Assembly: GCF_003289955.1 (NCBI RefSeq)
Contig: NZ_QLZR01000002.1
Span: forward strand, 124,001 to 188,000
DNA from: Planococcus halotolerans
Lineage (GTDB): Bacteria > Bacillota > Bacilli > Bacillales_A > Planococcaceae
Direction of reading: 5' to 3'
DNA length: 64,000 nucleotides
Below are positions 45,514-54,872 of this stretch, piece by piece. The position numbers were made by a program, and so were the translations under genes. Within the stretch, counting starts at the first letter, position 1. Each line of letters begins with the position of its first letter. The notes below the pieces were generated by a model that was given only the letters and a program-made list of their open reading frames with translations, did no database searches and was not told the DNA's origin.

Positions 45514-45875
45514 CTAGTATCGCTCTTTTCGTCTATGGCCAGCATAAAAGTCTGAAGCGTATACTGGGCCGCCTGTATGGTTTGGATAAAACGTTTCTTG
45601 CTTGTTTCCTTATAAAAACTTTGTACGAAAAATTGAGTCATCCCTTCAGCCGCTGTATCAATCTGGGGCTTATGGACATATTTTGGCCGTTCCTGCTGTA
45701 TATAAATAAGCGATTCCTCTTGCCATTGATTTATTTTACTGTGCCAATAATCGGCATAGGGTTTAACGTCCTCGTAGAAATCTGGAACTGCATCCCGTTC
45801 ACGCATATCAAAAAAGCGATCCTGGCATTTTCCGCATTCATCATATAATAAGGAAGAAAGTTCACGAATATTCAT
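45510..45875 (-). CDS. yppE: YppE (DUF1798) family protein
   Basis: 121 residues, all helical, matching DUF1798 (CGKCQDRFFDMRERD, YADYWHSKINQWQEESL, FVQSFYKETSKKRFIQTIQAAQYTLQTFM). Function unknown. Its stop overlaps the mrfA start, so it may be translated with the mrf repair pair. ATG at 45875 follows AGGGATCTTGAAAA. The same yppE-yprA linkage exists in B. subtilis. Confidence 0.88.
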   Translation of the reverse strand: MNIRELSSLLYDECGKCQDRFFDMRERDAVPDFYEDVKPYADYWHSKINQWQEESLIYIQQERPKYVHKPQIDTAAEGMTQFFVQSFYKETSKKRFIQTIQAAQYTLQTFMLAIDEKSDTR

Positions 45876-46034
45876 TTTTCAAGATCCCTCCAATGCCCTA
45901 AGTTTATCATATACGCCTATAGGAGACGACTCTGAACGAACAGACATTCTTTTTAATTGGCATTAGCCCCCCTATCGGCTATCATGAATCTAGCGAAATG
46001 GAACTTTAGGGCTCATTCGTCGTCTAAATCTATG

Positions 46035-46043
46035 TGATATGAT
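46035..46043 (+). promoter_or_regulatory. Candidate extended -10 promoter of recU-ponA
   Basis: TGATATGAT at 46035-46043, 22 nt before the recU start; no convincing -35. Confidence 0.5.
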
Positions 46044-46065
46044 AAAGTAAGCGAGGTGTATCACA

Positions 46066-46677
46066 ATGGCAATCAACTATCCGAATGGAAAGAAGTTCGT
46101 TCCGCAAAAAGAACAGCAAACGGATCCCAAAAAGAAAAAAAAGAAAAAAGATTTCTCTTTCAGCAATCGGGGTAAAACACTAGAGGATGAATTGAATGAA
46201 ACGAACGACTATTATCTTCAGCTCGGACGTGCAGTCATCCATAAAAAACCGGTTCCTGTCCAGATCGTGAGAGTCGAATATCCTTCAAGAAGCGCCGCCG
46301 TCATTAAGGAAGCTTATTTCCGTTCTCCATCCACCACTGATTACAACGGTGTATGGAACGGCAAATATATAGATTTTGAGGCAAAGGAAACGGAAAATAA
46401 AACATCGTTCCCGCTGAAGAATATACACGAACACCAAATCCATCATATGGCACAGGTTAGAAAACACGATGGATTGGCTTTCCTGATCATTCGTTTTTCT
46501 TCCCTTGATCGTTATTTCATTGTTCCATTCGAAGCATTTGAATTTTTTTGGAATAGAATGATGGACGGTGGCAGGAAGTCAGTTACTCTGGCGGAAATTG
46601 AGGAAACCGGTATCGAATTAAAACCTGGTGCGTTTCCGCGCATCGATTATTTGCCCCAGCTGCATAAATTTCAGTAG
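46066..46677 (+). CDS. recU: Holliday junction resolvase RecU
   Basis: 203 residues. Basic N-terminal arm (KKKKKKKDFSFSNRG), then the RecU nuclease core with RAVIHKKPVPVQIV, Asp in DYNGVWNGKYIDFEAKETENK (D..E-x-K active site) and FPLKNIHEHQIHHMA. It cleaves Holliday junctions and modulates RecA. ATG at 46066 after GAGGTGTATCACA. Coupled in an operon with ponA 29 nt downstream, as in most Bacillales. Confidence 0.97.
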   Translation: MAINYPNGKKFVPQKEQQTDPKKKKKKKDFSFSNRGKTLEDELNETNDYYLQLGRAVIHKKPVPVQIVRVEYPSRSAAVIKEAYFRSPSTTDYNGVWNGKYIDFEAKETENKTSFPLKNIHEHQIHHMAQVRKHDGLAFLIIRFSSLDRYFIVPFEAFEFFWNRMMDGGRKSVTLAEIEETGIELKPGAFPRIDYLPQLHKFQ

Positions 46678-46706
46678 AAAGCACCAACGAAAGTGAGGAA
46701 CATTTT

Positions 46707-49445
46707 GTGAGCGAAAAACAAATGTCGCGCGAACAGCGCAGAAAAGCAATGGAACAGCAAAAGAAAAAAGACAAGAAAAACAAAAACTCCTCGGGCGGAT
46801 GGTTTAAACGGATCATCCTGACGATCCTCATTATTGGAGTCATCGGCCTGGTATTCGGTGTCGGCCTTTTCACTTATTATGCCAGCAGCGCCCCGGAACT
46901 CGATGAAGAACTTTTGCGCGATCCGATCAGCCCGACATTTTTAGCGGCAGACGGGGAAACGGAAATACCATATATGACAGTTGAAGACCGGGAATATGTA
47001 AATTACGAGGATATTCCGAAACTGATGGAAAATGCGATTTTAGCAACGGAAGATAATCGCTTCTATGAACATCCCGGCATTGATATTATCCGCCTTGGCG
47101 GTGCGGTGATTGCGAACGTAACCGGCGGATTCGGTTCACAGGGTGCCAGCACAATTACCCAGCAGGTCATCAAGAATTCATTCCTGAAAAACGATAAGAC
47201 ACTGGAACGGAAAGCACAGGAAGCGTATCTGGCCTACCAGCTGGAGCAAGAATATTCAAAAGAAGAAATCTTTGAAATGTATTTCAATAAAATCCTGATG
47301 TCAGGCAACACTTATGGATTTGGTACAGCTTCCGAGAATTTCTTCGGCAAGCATGTTTCAGAACTTGAATTGCACGAAGCCGCGATGCTCGCAGGCATGC
47401 CTCAGAGCCCTAACGGTTACAATCCTTTCAATAATCCGGATCGTGCACAAGATCGGCGCAATATCGTACTCAGCTTGATGGAACAGCATGGAAAAATAAC
47501 AACTGAAGAAAAAGAAGCTGCCCAGGCTATTCCGGTTACTGAAACCCTATTGCCTGAAGAACAGCGCCCTACTCCACCGAGCGGCGAATATACAGCTTTC
47601 ATGGAAATGGTCGAAAATGAAATCGAGGCATTGGATGCAGATATTTCTCTCGACGAAGGTTTGACTGTTTACACGACTCTTGAACCTGATGTTCAAAAAG
47701 CCGTAAATGACACAATGGCATCTGATATTTTCTTCAACGATGAAGTGCAGTCCGCTTTGACGGTCGTCGATACTGAAACCGGCGCTATCCGCGCAATTGG
47801 TGCAGCACGTGAATACAGCGGTGATGTCCGCCGCAATTACGCTACAGCTCGTGACCGTCAAATCGGTTCCACTATCAAGCCATTGCTGGATTATGGTCCA
47901 GCTATCGAATACCTGAACTGGTCGACGGGCAAGACCTTGGTGGATGAACCATATTCATATGAAGACGGTGGTCAGGAAGTCCGGAACTTCGATGGCAATT
48001 TCCTTGGCGAAATGACAATGCGGGAAGCCTTATACCGTTCCCGTAATATTCCGGCAATCAAGACTTTAAACGAAGTCGGCATCGGAAATGCAAAAGAATT
48101 CACTCAGAAACTGGGATTGGATTTCGGAGATATTTTTGAATCAGCCGCAATTGGAAGCACTGAAGATTATATCAATACTGTCGATTTGGCTGGAGCCTAT
48201 GCAGCTTTCGGCAATGATGGAATTTACACTAAACCACATACGGTAACTAAGATTGTTTTCCGTGATGGTACGACTGAACAAGTCGTCGCACCCGAATCAG
48301 TGCCTGCTATGAAAGACAGTACAGCATACATGGTTACTGACATGCTGCGTGACGTACTCAATCCAAATCTCTCAGGTGCTTCTGGAACGACTGCGGCTGT
48401 CAATGGTGTAGATATAGCAGGTAAGACCGGAACAACGAATTACTCGGCTGACGACCTTGAAAAATACGGGCATGACAGCAGTTCTGCCCCGGACATCTGG
48501 TTCGCAGGATATTCTCCTGAGTATTCAATATCTGTTTGGAGCGGCTACCCTTCTAAAGAAGGAGCAATGGATACCGCTTCCAATGAACGTTTATTGTCTC
48601 AACAAGTATTCAAAGACGTCATGTCTAAAATCTCTTCCCCGGACGCAGGAAGATTCCAGCAACCCGAATCGGTTGTAGAAGCAACCATTGAAGTTGGCAC
48701 TGAACCACTTCAATTGGCAAGTGACTATACACCTTCAGATCAAAAGAGCACAGAATTATTCGTACGCGGTACAGTTCCTAATGAAGTATCTGAAGAATTC
48801 GTCCAGGAAGACCTGGATGCACCAACAGGTTTACGTGCTTCCGTTGATGGATCGAATGTTGAATTGACATGGAATTATGGTGATATTGAAGATGTGCAGT
48901 TCGAAGTTGCTGTTGAAGCTGAAGGCAACCGTACAGTACTCACTACAACTGACGATAAATCTTATACCTACGAAGCGCTTGAAGAAGGACGCGCTTATAC
49001 TTTCAGCGTAATTGCGGTGAAAGATGAACAACGAAGCGATCCTGCTTCCGTTATTGTTGAAGTGACGCCACCTGAAGAACCGGAGGAGCCGGAAGAAACT
49101 CCATCGGCAGATGAAGAAGCCCCTCCTGAAAATGAAGCTCCACCAGAAGACGAAGCCCCTCCTGAAGGTGAAGGTAATGGAGAAGGCAACGGAAATGGTG
49201 GAAATGAAGGTAACGGAGAAGGAAATGGTGATGGTGAAGCTCCACCGGAAGACGGTGGAGATGGTGATGGTGACGGTGAAACTCCGCCAGAAGACGGCAG
49301 CGGCGATGGAGAAAATTCCAATGGTGAAGCCAACGGCGCTTCTGTCCCTCCCGCTAATGGAAATGGCAATAACGGTAATGGAAATAACGGTAATGATGGA
49401 AATGGCAACAATGAAGGCAATGGCAATGGCAATAACGAAGAATAA
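46707..49445 (+). CDS. ponA: Class A penicillin-binding protein PBP1 (PonA)
   Basis: 912 residues, GTG start at 46707 with GTGAGGAAC upstream. Basic cytoplasmic N-terminus, membrane helix (36-60), glycosyltransferase with Glu115 in ATEDNRFYEHPG and GASTITQQ, transpeptidase with Ser388 (GSTIK), SRN (445-447) and KTGT (573-576), then a fibronectin type III domain (about 705-787). The last 125 residues are low complexity: a Pro/Glu part (EEPEEPEE, APPE repeats) followed by Gly/Asn/Glu repeats. It builds septal and lateral peptidoglycan and is a GpsB client in B. subtilis. Confidence 0.96.
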   Translation: MSEKQMSREQRRKAMEQQKKKDKKNKNSSGGWFKRIILTILIIGVIGLVFGVGLFTYYASSAPELDEELLRDPISPTFLAADGETEIPYMTVEDREYVNYEDIPKLMENAILATEDNRFYEHPGIDIIRLGGAVIANVTGGFGSQGASTITQQVIKNSFLKNDKTLERKAQEAYLAYQLEQEYSKEEIFEMYFNKILMSGNTYGFGTASENFFGKHVSELELHEAAMLAGMPQSPNGYNPFNNPDRAQDRRNIVLSLMEQHGKITTEEKEAAQAIPVTETLLPEEQRPTPPSGEYTAFMEMVENEIEALDADISLDEGLTVYTTLEPDVQKAVNDTMASDIFFNDEVQSALTVVDTETGAIRAIGAAREYSGDVRRNYATARDRQIGSTIKPLLDYGPAIEYLNWSTGKTLVDEPYSYEDGGQEVRNFDGNFLGEMTMREALYRSRNIPAIKTLNEVGIGNAKEFTQKLGLDFGDIFESAAIGSTEDYINTVDLAGAYAAFGNDGIYTKPHTVTKIVFRDGTTEQVVAPESVPAMKDSTAYMVTDMLRDVLNPNLSGASGTTAAVNGVDIAGKTGTTNYSADDLEKYGHDSSSAPDIWFAGYSPEYSISVWSGYPSKEGAMDTASNERLLSQQVFKDVMSKISSPDAGRFQQPESVVEATIEVGTEPLQLASDYTPSDQKSTELFVRGTVPNEVSEEFVQEDLDAPTGLRASVDGSNVELTWNYGDIEDVQFEVAVEAEGNRTVLTTTDDKSYTYEALEEGRAYTFSVIAVKDEQRSDPASVIVEVTPPEEPEEPEETPSADEEAPPENEAPPEDEAPPEGEGNGEGNGNGGNEGNGEGNGDGEAPPEDGGDGDGDGETPPEDGSGDGENSNGEANGASVPPANGNGNNGNGNNGNDGNGNNEGNGNGNNEE

Positions 49446-49448
49446 TTA

Positions 49449-49492
49449 CACACAAAAAACCTTAAGCAGAAAATGCTTAAGGTTTTTTTGTG
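49449..49492. terminator. Bidirectional terminator after ponA
   Basis: ACCTTAAGCA and TGCTTAAGGT pair around GAAAA, with the arms extended by A-T and CACA/TGTG. It serves ponA (plus) and ypoC (minus, stop at 49495). Confidence 0.88.
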
Positions 49493-49494
49493 TT

Positions 49495-49827
49495 CTATTT
49501 TAATCTATTGAGAATCGCTCGTTTTGAGGCGACTTTCTTATACATTTCATTGAATAATTCCTGGAGCTGTCGATACGCGGCAAATGTGCTGCAATTTGAT
49601 TCTACAAAAACCAGTCTTTCGTTATTATTCAGCGGTTCAATCTTTTCTTCGTCCGAACTGCATTGTTCCAATAAAGATTTATATACAATAATTCCTTCAT
49701 TCATTAATGCCGCCGGACTGCTGTTCTTATTTACATGCAGGACCCTGATGTCTTCATCTAACTTAGCCCAGGCTTCAAAAAATGGCGAAATTCTCTCTTT
49801 TTCAATTGACCTCTGTAATGTTTTCAC
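49495..49827 (-). CDS. ypoC: YpoC-like protein
   Basis: 110 residues from a GTG at 49827, giving a 26-nt overlap with nth; the open frame upstream to 49932 lies inside nth in another frame and is not real coding. Helical, soluble (ERISPFFEAWAKLDEDIRVLH, YRQLQELFNEMYKKVASKRAILN). It matches the position and size of B. subtilis YpoC, between nth and ponA. Function unknown. Confidence 0.8.
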   Translation of the reverse strand: MKTLQRSIEKERISPFFEAWAKLDEDIRVLHVNKNSSPAALMNEGIIVYKSLLEQCSSDEEKIEPLNNNERLVFVESNCSTFAAYRQLQELFNEMYKKVASKRAILNRLK

Positions 49828-50482
49828 GCTTAACCAGCCCTTTTTTCTCGCGTTTCTGCCCTTCTCTGCATCTGTCAAATAAGGGACAGATATGGCAGCC
49901 GGGATTTTGCGATTTACAATGGTAGCGTCCAAAGAAAATGATCTGGTGATGAGTTTTGGACCAATCTTCAGCCGGCGTCTTTTTCATGATGGTCTCTTCC
50001 ACTTGCAGCGGCGAATCTTTCCAGCGATTAAGCCCAAGTCGCTTCGCCACCCGTTCAACATGCGTATCAACTGCCAGTGCAGGTATTCCAAAAGCAACCG
50101 ACACCACAACGTTTGCGGTCTTTCTTCCCACTCCTGGCAATGTCGTCAGCAAATCACGATCCGCTGGAACTTCACTGTTGAACTTATCAATCAGAATATG
50201 GCTCAATGCCTGGATGTTCTTGGCCTTATTCCGGAACAACCCGATTGAACGGATATCACCCTGTAACTCTTCAAGCGGCACAGAGACATAGTCTTCCGGA
50301 GTATGGTATTTCTTGAAAAGGTCTGCCGTCACTTTATTGACCAATTTATCCGTGCACTGTGCGGACAGCAAAGTCGCAATCAATAAATCAAACGGATTGC
50401 GGTGAATCAGCTCACAATGCGCATCAGGAAACATATGATCCATTTCCTCAAGACATAATTGCCATTCTTTTTTTGACATCAT
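49802..50482 (-). CDS. nth: Endonuclease III (DNA glycosylase/AP lyase)
   Basis: 226 residues from the ATG at 50482 (AGGTG, 6 nt; a GTG at 50491 is less likely). Helix-hairpin-helix LPGVGRKTANVVVS with the catalytic Lys, Asp in VDTHVERVAKRLG, and the 4Fe-4S loop C-x6-C-x2-C-x5-C (CKSQNPGCHICPLFDRC). Removes oxidised pyrimidines. Follows dnaD by 12 nt; dnaD-nth-ypoC is the usual order. Confidence 0.97.
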   Translation of the reverse strand: MMSKKEWQLCLEEMDHMFPDAHCELIHRNPFDLLIATLLSAQCTDKLVNKVTADLFKKYHTPEDYVSVPLEELQGDIRSIGLFRNKAKNIQALSHILIDKFNSEVPADRDLLTTLPGVGRKTANVVVSVAFGIPALAVDTHVERVAKRLGLNRWKDSPLQVEETIMKKTPAEDWSKTHHQIIFFGRYHCKSQNPGCHICPLFDRCREGQKREKKGLVKRENITEVN

Positions 50483-50494
50483 TTCAATCACCTG

Positions 50495-51199
50495 CTAATT
50501 CCGGTCTTCCAGCCAATTATAGAATTTCACTTTTTTTGCAGTGTTGTCTGTTGAAGGCTGAATCTGGATATTTTTTTCTCTGAAAGTTGCTGCATGTTTC
50601 GTAACTTCCGATGAAGTCTTGATATTCTTTTTCTTCCATTCGAAAAGGATGCGGTCAACATAGCGTAAACTCATTTTTTGCGAGATAACCGCTTCTTTCA
50701 GCGCCATCCTGATGACCGCCGGTGTATGCCCGTCCTGGTCCATCCACATTGAAATCGTTTCAATTTCCATTGGCGATAGAAAACGGCCGAATTCCTGTTC
50801 AAACAATTGGAATACCTGGCCTTCCATTTCTTTCTGCGAATGAATCTTCTCCTGGTGTGCTTCCTTGTCGACACAATCAAGCAATTGGTTCCATAAAGGC
50901 TGTAATGAGATATTCTCTGTCAGGATTTCATTTGCCGTTTCCTGTTCAATGGCAATGAACCCTTGCTGCATTAATTTCTGCAACATGGTCGTTACGCTTT
51001 TTTGAGAGCACATCATGCGTGCTCCGATTTCATCGGGAGTCGGGAATTGGTTTCCCGACTGCTGAAAAGCATGCACATGCATCAACAGCATGGCTTCCTC
51101 ATCCGAAATCTTCAATTCCTTATAAAATTGAAAAAAAAGCTGGGAAATGTGAACATTCCCCTTCTCGATCCATGTCTGAAGTCGATCTGGCTGTTTCAT
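50495..51199 (-). CDS. dnaD: Primosomal protein DnaD
   Basis: 234 residues. N-terminal winged-helix domain (LKISDEEAMLLMHVHAFQQSGNQFPTPDEIGARM) and C-terminal DnaD/DnaB2 domain with the YxxxI-type motif region (FLSPMEIETISMWMDQDGHTPAVIRMALKEAV, LRYVDRILFEWKKKNI). Acts at replication restart and at oriC with DnaB and DnaI. ATG at 51199 follows AAAGGTGG. Preceded by a repeat-filled gap. Confidence 0.95.
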   Translation of the reverse strand: MKQPDRLQTWIEKGNVHISQLFFQFYKELKISDEEAMLLMHVHAFQQSGNQFPTPDEIGARMMCSQKSVTTMLQKLMQQGFIAIEQETANEILTENISLQPLWNQLLDCVDKEAHQEKIHSQKEMEGQVFQLFEQEFGRFLSPMEIETISMWMDQDGHTPAVIRMALKEAVISQKMSLRYVDRILFEWKKKNIKTSSEVTKHAATFREKNIQIQPSTDNTAKKVKFYNWLEDRN

Positions 51200-51264
51200 A
51201 TCCCAACCACCTTTCTATTCGTTATTTCTATATTATTTTAACTTAATAAGTAGTCTAGATATAC

Positions 51265-51368
51265 GCTTCGGCGCTTTGGACAAGCCTCCCGCAATAAGCC
51301 GAGAAGAGCAATCGTCTTATTGCTTCGCTCAGTCCATAGGCGCGCCTTTGCTGAGGTCCACTTTCTAT
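51265..51368 (-). repeat. Dispersed element C, copy 2
   Basis: The inverse of this stretch matches the two ends of 23974-24150 (AGAAAGT..CTCAGCAAAGGCG, CTTCTCGGCTTATTGCGGGAG, CAAAGCGCC), with a shorter middle. It stands 131 bp from element A copy 3, the same A-then-C order as copy 1. 51369-51499 shows no gene. Confidence 0.65.
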
Positions 51369-51499
51369 ATAGAGAGTGAAGCACTCGAGACTCCTTTAAC
51401 TCTTACCGCACATTTGATCACCCACTCGGACGAAGGTCCGATTTAGTATACTTCAATCAACACATGGCTGAAAATACGTACGTTGTAATTGATTACTGA

Positions 51500-51630
51500 G
51501 ATATGGAGCAAAACAGCGCAGACGCCCAGGGGACCAAGCGAAGTGCTGAGATCCACTTGGTCGAAGTGTAACGAGACCGAGTTAGCTCAGCGCGAGCCCC
51601 CAGGCAAGCAAAGCTGTTTTGCGGAATATC
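51500..51630 (-). repeat. Dispersed element A, copy 3 (internally deleted)
   Basis: 131 bp in reverse orientation. Both ends are intact (GATATGGAGCAAAACAGC at 51500 and the inverse of GATATTCCGCAAAACAGC ending at 51630), but the central hairpin and the 36-bp module are missing. It lies 28 bp beyond the asnS stop. Confidence 0.8.
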
Positions 51631-51658
51631 GGTTTCTAAAATTATTTTTACTTATGAA

Positions 51659-52954
51659 TTACGGATACAAACGGTTCAATAAACGTGGGAATGGAATGGA
51701 TTCGCGAACGTGTTCTGCTCCTGAAATCCATGCTACTGTGCGCTCCAATCCAAGTCCGAAGCCTGAATGCGGTACTGCGCCGTATTTGCTGAGGTCCAAA
51801 TACCAAGCATAAGCAGATTCGTCAAGATTATGTTCCTTGATGCGCTGCTTCATCAGCTCGTAATCGTAGATACGTTCAGATCCGCCAATGATTTCACCAT
51901 AACCTTCCGGTGCGATCAAATCGGCGCAAAGAACGACGTCATCACGTTCCGGATGCGGCTGCATATAGAATGGCTTGATGCCGATCGGATAATTGATGAT
52001 GAATACCGGCATGTCATAACTTTCAGCGATGGCTGTTTCGTGCGGTGCACCAAAATCGTCGCCCCATTCAATATCATCAAAGCCGTTATCATTCAACCAT
52101 TTGATCGCTTCATCATAAGTGATGCGCGGGAATGGTGCTTTTATTTTTTCAAGTTTCGATGTATCTCTGTCGAGGCGATCCAGCTCAAGCTTACAATTTT
52201 TCAAAACAGATTGGACAATATGGGATACAAATTGCTCCTGTACTTCAAGACTTTCTGCGTGTTCCATGAAAGCCATTTCCGGCTCAATCATCCAGAACTC
52301 GATCAAGTGACGGCGAGTTTTTGATTTTTCAGCGCGGAAAGTTGGTCCGAACGAGAATACTTTCCCTAATGCCATTGCGGCTGCTTCCATATAAAGCTGG
52401 CCGGATTGAGATAAAAATGCATCTTCCTCAAAATATTTCGTGGCGAAAAGTTCAGATGTTCCTTCAGGTGCAGAACCGGTTAAAATCGGAGGATCCACTT
52501 TGACAAAGCCATTGTCATTGAAGAATTCATAAGTGGAACGGATGATTTCATTACGGATTTTCATGATGGCATGCTGTTTCCGTGAACGCAGCCACAGATG
52601 ACGGTTGTCCATTAAGAATTCTGTGCCGTGTTCTTTTGGTGTAATCGGGAAATCCTTCGCTTCATGGATCACTTCGATGCCTGTGACCGCTAATTCATAA
52701 CCGAATGCAGAACGCTCATCCTCTTTTACTTCTCCAGTTACATAAAGGGATGTCTCCTGTGTTAAAGCTTTTGCTGCTGCGAAGACTTCTTCTCCCACTT
52801 CAGCTTTTACCACTACGCCCTGCACAAACCCTGAGCCGTCACGCAATTGAAGAAACGCAATTTTACCGCTTGATCTTTTATTGGCGACCCAAGCGCCCAG
52901 TTTAATCGTTTGACCATTATATTTAGCCATTTCGGCAATTGTAATTTTTTTCAT
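51659..52954 (-). CDS. asnS: Asparaginyl-tRNA synthetase
   Basis: 431 residues, class IIb. OB-fold anticodon-binding domain (residues 1-100; [30 protein letters not shown]), motif 2 [21 protein letters not shown], and motif 3 [23 protein letters not shown] and [18 protein letters not shown] fit AsnRS better than AspRS. ATG at 52954 follows GGAGG. Co-transcribed with aspB upstream (27 nt). No T-box leader is visible. No clear terminator after it; the next structure is element A. Confidence 0.96.
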   Translation of the reverse strand: MKKITIAEMAKYNGQTIKLGAWVANKRSSGKIAFLQLRDGSGFVQGVVVKAEVGEEVFAAAKALTQETSLYVTGEVKEDERSAFGYELAVTGIEVIHEAKDFPITPKEHGTEFLMDNRHLWLRSRKQHAIMKIRNEIIRSTYEFFNDNGFVKVDPPILTGSAPEGTSELFATKYFEEDAFLSQSGQLYMEAAAMALGKVFSFGPTFRAEKSKTRRHLIEFWMIEPEMAFMEHAESLEVQEQFVSHIVQSVLKNCKLELDRLDRDTSKLEKIKAPFPRITYDEAIKWLNDNGFDDIEWGDDFGAPHETAIAESYDMPVFIINYPIGIKPFYMQPHPERDDVVLCADLIAPEGYGEIIGGSERIYDYELMKQRIKEHNLDESAYAWYLDLSKYGAVPHSGFGLGLERTVAWISGAEHVRESIPFPRLLNRLYP

Positions 52955-52981
52955 ACTAGCCTCCAAGAATATGTTTTCAAC

Positions 52982-54172
52982 TTATTTCTGCCATCTTTCT
53001 GATACGAATTTACCGATTCGCTCCACCGCTTCATTCAATGCTTCCAATGAAGTTGCATAAGATAAACGGATGGTGGATGGTGCACCAAAGCCTGAACCCG
53101 GAATGACCGCAACATTGGCTTCCGTCAGCAATGCTTCAACGAATTCATCAACTGAAGCAAAACCGGTTTTCTCTGCTGCTTCCGAAACGTCAGGCAATAG
53201 ATAAAATGCCCCTTGAGGACGAATTACGTTAAAACCTGGAATTGCTTCCAGCTTCGGAAAAATCTCTTCAAGCCTGCTTTCAAATGCCTGACGCATTTCT
53301 TCTACAGCTTCCTGCGGCCCGTTGTATGCTTCTATTGCAGCATATTGGGAAGTCGTTGTCGGGTTAGATGTCGAATGGCTGGCAAGATTCGTCATAGCTT
53401 TGATTAATTTGGAGTCACCCGCCGCATAACCTATCCGCCACCCTGTCATAGAATGGGATTTGGAAACTCCGTTTACGATGATGGTGCGGTTTTTTGCATC
53501 TTCAGATAAAGTTGCAATTGAAACGTGTTCTGCCCCATCGTAAATCAGCTTTTCATAAATCTCATCGGAAATGATCAAAATATCTTTCTCGCGGCAGACT
53601 TCCGCCAATTCCTGCAGTTCCTCTTTTGAATAGATCATGCCGGTCGGATTGCTCGGTGTATTGATCATGACCGCTTTTGTACGGTCGGTAATCGCTTCAC
53701 TCAATTGCTGGGGTGAAATTTTATAGTTCTGGCTGGCTGTAGCTTCTATGTATACAGGCACTCCTTCAGCCAATTTCACTTGTTCCGGATAACTTACCCA
53801 GTAAGGAATCGGAATGATTACTTCATCACCTTTATCCAGTAATACCTGGAATAGGGTATACAGAACGTGTTTTGCTCCCACCCCCACCATTACTTCTGTG
53901 GGTGCATAAGTCAGTTGCTGGTCACGCTTCAATTTTTCGATGATCGCTTCTTTCAAAGCAGGCAAACCACCCGCAGGCGTATATTTCGTCTTGCCTTCCA
54001 TCATGGATTTATATGCTGCCTGAAGGATATTCTCGGGGGTATTGTAATCGGGCTCTCCTGCTCCTAGTCCGATAATATCGACTCCCTGCGCTTTCAGTTC
54101 ATTGGCCTTCGCTGTAATTGCCAATGTTGTCGAAGGCGTCAATGTTTGAACACGATTCGCTAATTTAATCAA
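52982..54172 (-). CDS. aspB: Aspartate aminotransferase AspB
   Basis: 396 residues, fold type I PLP enzyme, class I-gamma aspartate aminotransferase. The PLP-binding Lys is about residue 237 in VNGVSKSHSMTGWRIGY; substrate and cofactor motifs GAGEPDYNTPENI, NTPSNPTG and SDEIYEKLIYDG are present; FGAPSTIRLSYA carries the carboxylate-binding Arg. Provides aspartate, the precursor of asparagine and of beta-alanine made by PanD in the same window. Follows ypmB by 15 nt. Confidence 0.96.
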   Translation of the reverse strand: MIKLANRVQTLTPSTTLAITAKANELKAQGVDIIGLGAGEPDYNTPENILQAAYKSMMEGKTKYTPAGGLPALKEAIIEKLKRDQQLTYAPTEVMVGVGAKHVLYTLFQVLLDKGDEVIIPIPYWVSYPEQVKLAEGVPVYIEATASQNYKISPQQLSEAITDRTKAVMINTPSNPTGMIYSKEELQELAEVCREKDILIISDEIYEKLIYDGAEHVSIATLSEDAKNRTIIVNGVSKSHSMTGWRIGYAAGDSKLIKAMTNLASHSTSNPTTTSQYAAIEAYNGPQEAVEEMRQAFESRLEEIFPKLEAIPGFNVIRPQGAFYLLPDVSEAAEKTGFASVDEFVEALLTEANVAVIPGSGFGAPSTIRLSYATSLEALNEAVERIGKFVSERWQK

Positions 54173-54187
54173 AAGTCCTCAATCCCT

Positions 54188-54664
54188 TCACAAATTTAAA
54201 ATCCTTTTCCAGATGGAACCATCTTCTGCGGAAATATAAACATAATTTAGTTTGTCATTTTCTGTAAGAAATACAACTTCCCAGATTGTCTTGTTTTCTT
54301 CCCTGCCCAGTTTCGTATGAAGCACTTCTTTCACTTCCATATCCTGAAGAGCGATACCGCGTGCTTCCTGTGCCGTTATCTTGCCATCAAGATCTGTTTC
54401 AGAGAGTTCCTGGCCACTTATCGGCACAAATACTGCTTTTAGTTTGCCTTCGCTGTCAGTTCCGATGACGGTTACGGATTTCTGGTCACTAGAGTAGACA
54501 TAAGAACGGCTGACCTCAGTCAGCAGATTTTCGTCCTTTACCTGGGCAATCGCGGTTTTTTCAACATCTGAAAAAGGTTTATTGCCTAGTATCAGGATTA
54601 AGATTGTCAGCACAATTGCCAGAAACGATAAAAATCCTGCTATAAATATGATCCATTGTTTCAT
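54188..54664 (-). CDS. ypmB: YpmB (TseB) membrane-anchored PepSY-like protein
   Basis: 158 residues: N-terminal membrane helix (IIFIAGFLSFLAIVLTILILILG), then two small PepSY-like halves (AIAQVKDENLLTEVSRSYVYS; ITAQEARGIALQDMEVKEVLH and VVFLTENDKLNYVYISAEDGSIWKR). B. subtilis YpmB, also called TseB, is linked to the elongation transpeptidase PBP2A. ATG at 54664 after AGGTGATGAA. Between ypmA and aspB, as in B. subtilis. Confidence 0.93.
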   Translation of the reverse strand: MKQWIIFIAGFLSFLAIVLTILILILGNKPFSDVEKTAIAQVKDENLLTEVSRSYVYSSDQKSVTVIGTDSEGKLKAVFVPISGQELSETDLDGKITAQEARGIALQDMEVKEVLHTKLGREENKTIWEVVFLTENDKLNYVYISAEDGSIWKRILNL

Positions 54665-54678
54665 TTCATCACCTGAAC

Positions 54679-54849
54679 TTAAGTTTTATAAATCGTGAAG
54701 ACCGCTTTCTCCGGATCTTCTTTATCAAGCGCAAGGCCGAACATCAAATTATCGTGTTTTAATGTACGGTTGAGTGCATCGACCACTTTATATAAATCCG
54801 GCTGGTAAGCGACATTTACAGTGGAAAGTATTTCAATTTTCGACTCCAT
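54679..54849 (-). CDS. ypmA: YpmA (DUF4264) small protein
   Basis: 56 residues from the ATG at 54849 with AAGG at 8 nt; the frame extends to a GTG at 54876 overlapping dinG, but family members begin MESKIEILSTV as here. Contains LYKVVDALNRTLKHDNLMFGLALD and ends VFTIYKT. Function unknown. dinG-ypmA-ypmB-aspB-asnS is a conserved run. Confidence 0.92.
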   Translation of the reverse strand: MESKIEILSTVNVAYQPDLYKVVDALNRTLKHDNLMFGLALDKEDPEKAVFTIYKT

Positions 54850-54872
54850 CTGAATGACCTTCCTTTCATTTT

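Noticed and set aside
49111-49503. Plus-strand 130-codon frame over the ponA tail
   Set aside because: Out-of-frame reading of the repetitive ponA C-terminal coding sequence; the ponA frame is continuous with conserved domains.
52955-52981. T-box leader in front of asnS
   Set aside because: Only 27 nt separate aspB from asnS and no GGGTGGNACCGCG-like T-box sequence is present on the minus strand.
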